From NCBI GenBank assembly GCA_002430125.1, contig DJBQ01000055.1, positions 17,025 through 25,232 on the forward strand: a stretch of 8,208 nucleotides of DNA. The letters are read 5' to 3'. Source of the DNA: Rhodobacterales bacterium UBA5972 (GTDB taxonomy: Bacteria; Pseudomonadota; Alphaproteobacteria; Rhodobacterales; Rhodobacteraceae). Under the pieces are notes generated by a model. The model was not told the DNA's origin. It searched no databases and saw nothing but the letters and a program-made list of their open reading frames with translations. Shown here in pieces: positions 5,304 through 8,208 of the stretch (positions are counted from its first letter, which is position 1; every line of letters begins with the position of its first letter). Position numbers and translations under genes: made by a program.

Positions 5304-6797
5304 ATGGTTTTTGCTTCGAACATCTTTATCCTTTTTATGGCGCTGATGCTGCCGGTGTTCGCACTGGCGACCCGTTGGAATCCCAAAAGCGGCAAACCGC
5401 TGCTGATCGCGCTGTCGCTGTTTTTCTATTCCTACTGGCTGCCGATTTATCTGCTGTTGATCCTTGGATCGATGGCGGTGAACTATGCGATTGGCGTCTG
5501 GGCGATCCGGCCAGCCGACCAGCGAAAACGTAAAATTGCCGTCACGTTGGGTATCGCGGCGAACCTGATATTGCTTGGATATTTCAAGTATTACGGCTTT
5601 TTCGTCGAGAACATTCAAACGCTGCTGGGCATTCAGGGCGACGTGCCACGTATCGCGTTACCGCTTGGGATTTCGTTTTTCACCTTCCAGCAAATCTCGT
5701 TTCTGATCGAGGTTTACCGCCGCCATGTTGATCGGGTTGATCTGACCAATTATGTGCTGTTTATCAGCTTTTTCCCGCAACTGATCGCCGGTCCGATTGT
5801 GACGCAATCCGAAATGTTGCCGCAGTTACGGCGCAAGACAAATTGGCGGCTGCGGCCTGATCATTTCTCGCTTGGGTTCTTTTTGTTTTCCGCTGGATTG
5901 TTCAAAAAGTCCGTGTTGATCGATCCCTATGTGCCGTTCATCGACATCGTGTTTGACCATGCCGCCGCAGGTCACGCCGTCAGTTTTCTGGACGCCTGGA
6001 CCGGCGCGATCGGATATAGTTTTCAGATCTACCTTGATTTTTCCGGCTATTCCGACATGGCCATCGGACTTGCGCTGATCTTTGGCCTGAAACTGCCGGT
6101 CAACTTTTTCTCGCCCTACAAGGCCGCCAGCATCCGCGAGTTTTGGCGGCGTTGGCACATCACCCTCAGTCGGTTTTTGCAGGAGTTTCTGTATATTCCG
6201 TTTGGTGGCAGCCGGCACGGACATGGCCGCACTATGCTTGCACTTGTCGGCACAATGACCCTTGGCGGACTGTGGCACGGGGCGGGATGGCAGTTCATTT
6301 TGTGGGGTGCTTTGCATGGCGTAATGTTGGTGATCAATCACCTTTGGGCCGAACTGACCCGCGCCAGTCCCGTACTTACCTGGATTAGTCGCACCATGAT
6401 TTACCGCCCTTTAATGGTGGTCCTGACCTTTGCTGCCCTTGCCGTCACGTGGGTGTTTTTTCGCGCGCCTGATCTGGAAAGCGCGCTTAGGATTGTCAGC
6501 GGTATGTTCGGGTTGACCGATACGGCCTCGGTCACCAGTCTTGAAAAAGGCATTGCCCTGGCCTTTCCGGTCTATTTCATTTTCGTCTGGGCGCTGCCAA
6601 ACACCATCCAGATCACCAAACGCTTTCCGGTCAGCCTGCGCCCGGCTGCGTTTGCCAAAGAAATGCGACTTGCCCCGAAACGCCGCTGGCTTGAGTTTCG
6701 GTTCAACTTGATCTGGGCGCTGTTTTCGCTGGTGTTGTTTTTGGCTGGATGGTTCTCGTTATCCAACCTCAGCCCATTCATTTACTTTCAGTTCTAG
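5304..6797 (+). CDS. MBOAT-family O-acyltransferase, AlgI-like
   Basis: A 497-aa polytopic inner-membrane protein of the membrane-bound O-acyltransferase family. Members such as AlgI move acetyl groups across the membrane for O-acetylation of exopolysaccharides. The N-terminus MVFASNIFILF matches the characteristic family start (MVFSS-type), which supports this ATG despite a poor ribosome site. Hallmarks in order are the hydrophobic helices at 32-66 and 78-98, PLGISFFTFQQISFLIEVYR (120-139), FFPQLIAGPI (156-165), YLDFSGYSDMAIG (243-255), FWRRWHITLSRFLQEFLYIP (280-299), and GGLWHGAGWQFILWGALHG (321-339). H325 corresponds to the catalytic histidine of AlgI, and H339 is the second conserved one. 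Length is normal and no residue appears lost. It is followed 9 bp later by an SGNH-like gene, the usual partner that completes acyl transfer in the periplasm. The acceptor polymer is unknown; nothing shows it to be alginate. Confidence 0.93.
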   Translation: MVFASNIFILFMALMLPVFALATRWNPKSGKPLLIALSLFFYSYWLPIYLLLILGSMAVNYAIGVWAIRPADQRKRKIAVTLGIAANLILLGYFKYYGFFVENIQTLLGIQGDVPRIALPLGISFFTFQQISFLIEVYRRHVDRVDLTNYVLFISFFPQLIAGPIVTQSEMLPQLRRKTNWRLRPDHFSLGFFLFSAGLFKKSVLIDPYVPFIDIVFDHAAAGHAVSFLDAWTGAIGYSFQIYLDFSGYSDMAIGLALIFGLKLPVNFFSPYKAASIREFWRRWHITLSRFLQEFLYIPFGGSRHGHGRTMLALVGTMTLGGLWHGAGWQFILWGALHGVMLVINHLWAELTRASPVLTWISRTMIYRPLMVVLTFAALAVTWVFFRAPDLESALRIVSGMFGLTDTASVTSLEKGIALAFPVYFIFVWALPNTIQITKRFPVSLRPAAFAKEMRLAPKRRWLEFRFNLIWALFSLVLFLAGWFSLSNLSPFIYFQF

Positions 6798-6806
6798 GGG
6801 GCCAAG

Positions 6807-8024
6807 ATGACGACAATCAAATCGCGTGCTGCCAGAACCGCCCGGGTGCATTTTCGGCGCATCCTGATCCTGCTTGGCCTGATGGTCGCGGTGATTATTG
6901 GGCTAAATAACCTGACATTTTACCTGATCCGCCAGCCGCAAAATGTCGGCACAGCGCAGATGATTTATGGCTGGGCACGGTTATACAAGCCGATGATTTA
7001 TGACAGCGTTGACGCCAAATCAGTTTCCTTTGGCTTTTCCTGGGTGCGCGACATCTTTGACCCGGTGAAGGTTGAAGATCTGACCGGCGAGACGTTTTTC
7101 AACTTCGGCATCTCTGGGGCAACCTCGTTTGAAAGCTATCGCCTTATTCAAAATATGCTGAACGTCCATAGGCCAGAACAGGTTTTTCTTGATTTGGAAA
7201 GCTTTTATGACGCGCCAATGGCCAGCCGGGTTGAACATCAGTTTGACGAACGCATCTTATATATCAACCGCGACGGCAGCGTGAACCCCACGGCCAAGAT
7301 GCACCGCCTGATCAAGATCAACACATCAGGGGCAGCGTTGGGTTTCAATTTTGCGTTTCTTGAAACGCTTTACAAGCAACGCGCCGGCGTCCCGATTGAA
7401 AGTTTACTGCCGTCTTATCAACGCCGTGACTGGCGGGCGGAAGCAAAACTTATTGCCGATATGAAGACATGGATGACCGTCCCCAGCGTTCCATCCGATA
7501 GCGACCGTGGAAAAGGGGGCAACCAAGTCCCACAACTGAATGACCTTGCCGCAGCGGTTACGTTGCTTTGCGACGCTCAAGTCGATATTCATCTTTACGA
7601 AGCGCCTTACATTTGCGGCGGCGACGGCACCGTCAGCCGCACGGGATTGGCGCTGATGCAGCGCCTCGCCAATACCTGCAAATCCAACATCACTTATCAT
7701 TCGTTTCGCTATCCGAATGCGGTAACAATGGAGGGGATGGTTCGCGAACCTGCACCCAGTCTGTTTTATCGCCCCGACGGCCATCCACGCCCGTCTTTGG
7801 GGCAAATGATGCTAACCCGCATCCTGAGTCTCCAAGACGAACCCGGCGCACCGCCTTTGCCCAAAGATTTCGGAGCAGACCTGATGGCCATGTCCGACGC
7901 AGAGGCGCAATCATGGATAAGCAACCGTGCTGCGAGGTGTTACGGCACTTGGGCCGATGGTGAATTAGACGCGACAATAGCCGAGGCAAAACGGCTGATG
8001 CCCGATTGGGAATCCCGTTTCTGA
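6807..8024 (+). CDS. Membrane-anchored SGNH-like protein, probable partner of the MBOAT
   Basis: A 405-aa protein with a basic N-terminus and one membrane segment (about residues 18-41), so the bulk should lie in the periplasm. Start: ATG with AGGGGG five bases upstream, 9 bp after the MBOAT stop, indicating one transcript. SGNH-hydrolase-like blocks can be seen: VSFGFSWVRD (73-82) at the place of the nucleophile block, with S78 as candidate; FFNFGISGATSFESYRLIQ (97-115) resembling the block II glycine region; PEQVFLDLESF (123-133) as a core strand; and RPDGHPRPSLG (322-332), where D324 and H326 could complete a triad. This resembles, without being close to, AlgJ/AlgX- and DltD-type proteins encoded beside MBOATs. 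I infer that it takes acyl groups delivered by the MBOAT and attaches them to a surface glycan. The last 55 residues are not assigned, and the triad is a proposal. Confidence 0.7.
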   Translation: MTTIKSRAARTARVHFRRILILLGLMVAVIIGLNNLTFYLIRQPQNVGTAQMIYGWARLYKPMIYDSVDAKSVSFGFSWVRDIFDPVKVEDLTGETFFNFGISGATSFESYRLIQNMLNVHRPEQVFLDLESFYDAPMASRVEHQFDERILYINRDGSVNPTAKMHRLIKINTSGAALGFNFAFLETLYKQRAGVPIESLLPSYQRRDWRAEAKLIADMKTWMTVPSVPSDSDRGKGGNQVPQLNDLAAAVTLLCDAQVDIHLYEAPYICGGDGTVSRTGLALMQRLANTCKSNITYHSFRYPNAVTMEGMVREPAPSLFYRPDGHPRPSLGQMMLTRILSLQDEPGAPPLPKDFGADLMAMSDAEAQSWISNRAARCYGTWADGELDATIAEAKRLMPDWESRF

Positions 8025-8030
8025 AAGACC

Positions 8031-8051
8031 GTGCCGTGGGTCATTCGGCAC
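8031..8051 (+). terminator. Weak hairpin after the SGNH-like gene
   Basis: GTGCCG (8031-8036) and CGGCAC (8046-8051) can form a perfect 6-bp GC-rich stem with a 9-base loop, starting 6 bases after the stop codon. No T-run follows, so it is at best a weak intrinsic terminator or an mRNA 3'-end stabilising stem. Confidence 0.35.
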
Positions 8052-8086
8052 AACCATTCGCGTAAAAAGTGTAGGCGAGATGCTTG

Positions 8087-8208
8087 ATGTCAGGTGGCAC
8101 TCGCACCAGCGTGGGTACGGTCAACAGCCTAACGCTTGTTGATGGATCAGTCGGCCAGGCTGGCAACTACAGCTTGGGCACAGGTCAGGCACCGCAATAC
8201 AACAGGCG
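8087..8208 (+). pseudogene. Possible fragment of an adhesin with MBG/YDG-type repeats (runs off the edge)
   Basis: From an ATG at 8087 the frame stays open to the end of the window. The peptide is rich in G, S, T and N, and the segment VNSLTLVDGSVGQAGNYSLG resembles the repeated MBG/YDG domains of filamentous-haemagglutinin-like giant adhesins (pattern: G-T-R-T-x-V-G-T ... NYSL-x-x-G-Q). An in-frame TAG lies just upstream (8072-8074). After GNYSLGTGQ the frame continues as APQYN, while a neighbouring frame reads TAIQQA, closer to what such repeats continue with; this hints at a frameshift. It is either a decayed remnant or the start of something cut off by the window. The assignment is from pattern memory and uncertain. 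Confidence 0.35.

Noticed and set aside
5826..6341. 171-aa minus-strand open frame
   Set aside because: Antisense to the most conserved part of the MBOAT gene; no recognisable motif.

Overview
The window looks like a chromosomal piece of an alphaproteobacterium, most likely a marine Roseobacter-group (Rhodobacterales) species. This is inferred from protein character: a DddP-like M24 protein, a GcvA-like LysR regulator, an XdhC protein with an atypical Rossmann motif and AlgI-type acyltransferase genes, all in moderately GC-rich DNA with tightly packed genes. No tRNA, rRNA, CRISPR array, insertion sequence or phage gene was seen.

Region 1 (1-2459) is a divergent metabolic unit. On the minus strand, a 262-aa Fe(II)/2-oxoglutarate oxygenase of the BesD/HalD-like fold is followed, with a 4-base GTGA stop/start overlap, by an M24 creatinase/Xaa-Pro-peptidase-like gene related to the DMSP lyase DddP, which runs off the left edge. 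A GcvA-like LysR regulator is divergent from them. The 96-bp gap between the two start codons carries an imperfect inverted repeat that could be its operator. The oxygenase has an intact HxD metal triad, so it is predicted to be a hydroxylase and not a halogenase.

Region 2 (2462-4432) holds two minus-strand genes: a putative GT-A glycosyltransferase and, 60 bp downstream, an XdhC-family protein with no xanthine dehydrogenase genes beside it. The XdhC gene has a candidate promoter placed so close to its ATG that the transcript could be leaderless.

Region 3 (4433-8024) looks like a surface-glycan modification cassette. A second Fe(II)/2OG oxygenase (prolyl-4-hydroxylase-like) is divergent from the glycosyltransferase. 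It is followed by an AlgI-type MBOAT O-acyltransferase and, 9 bp further on, a single-pass membrane protein with SGNH-like motifs. MBOAT plus SGNH-like protein is the usual arrangement for periplasmic O-acetylation of exopolysaccharide. The glycosyltransferase and the oxygenase could build or modify the same glycan. The 188-bp divergent region is unusually rich in palindromes, with CACGTG sites near both ends.

The right edge (8025-8208) contains a short hairpin and then a 40-codon open stretch whose peptide resembles the MBG/YDG repeats of giant adhesins. It looks broken or is simply cut off by the window.
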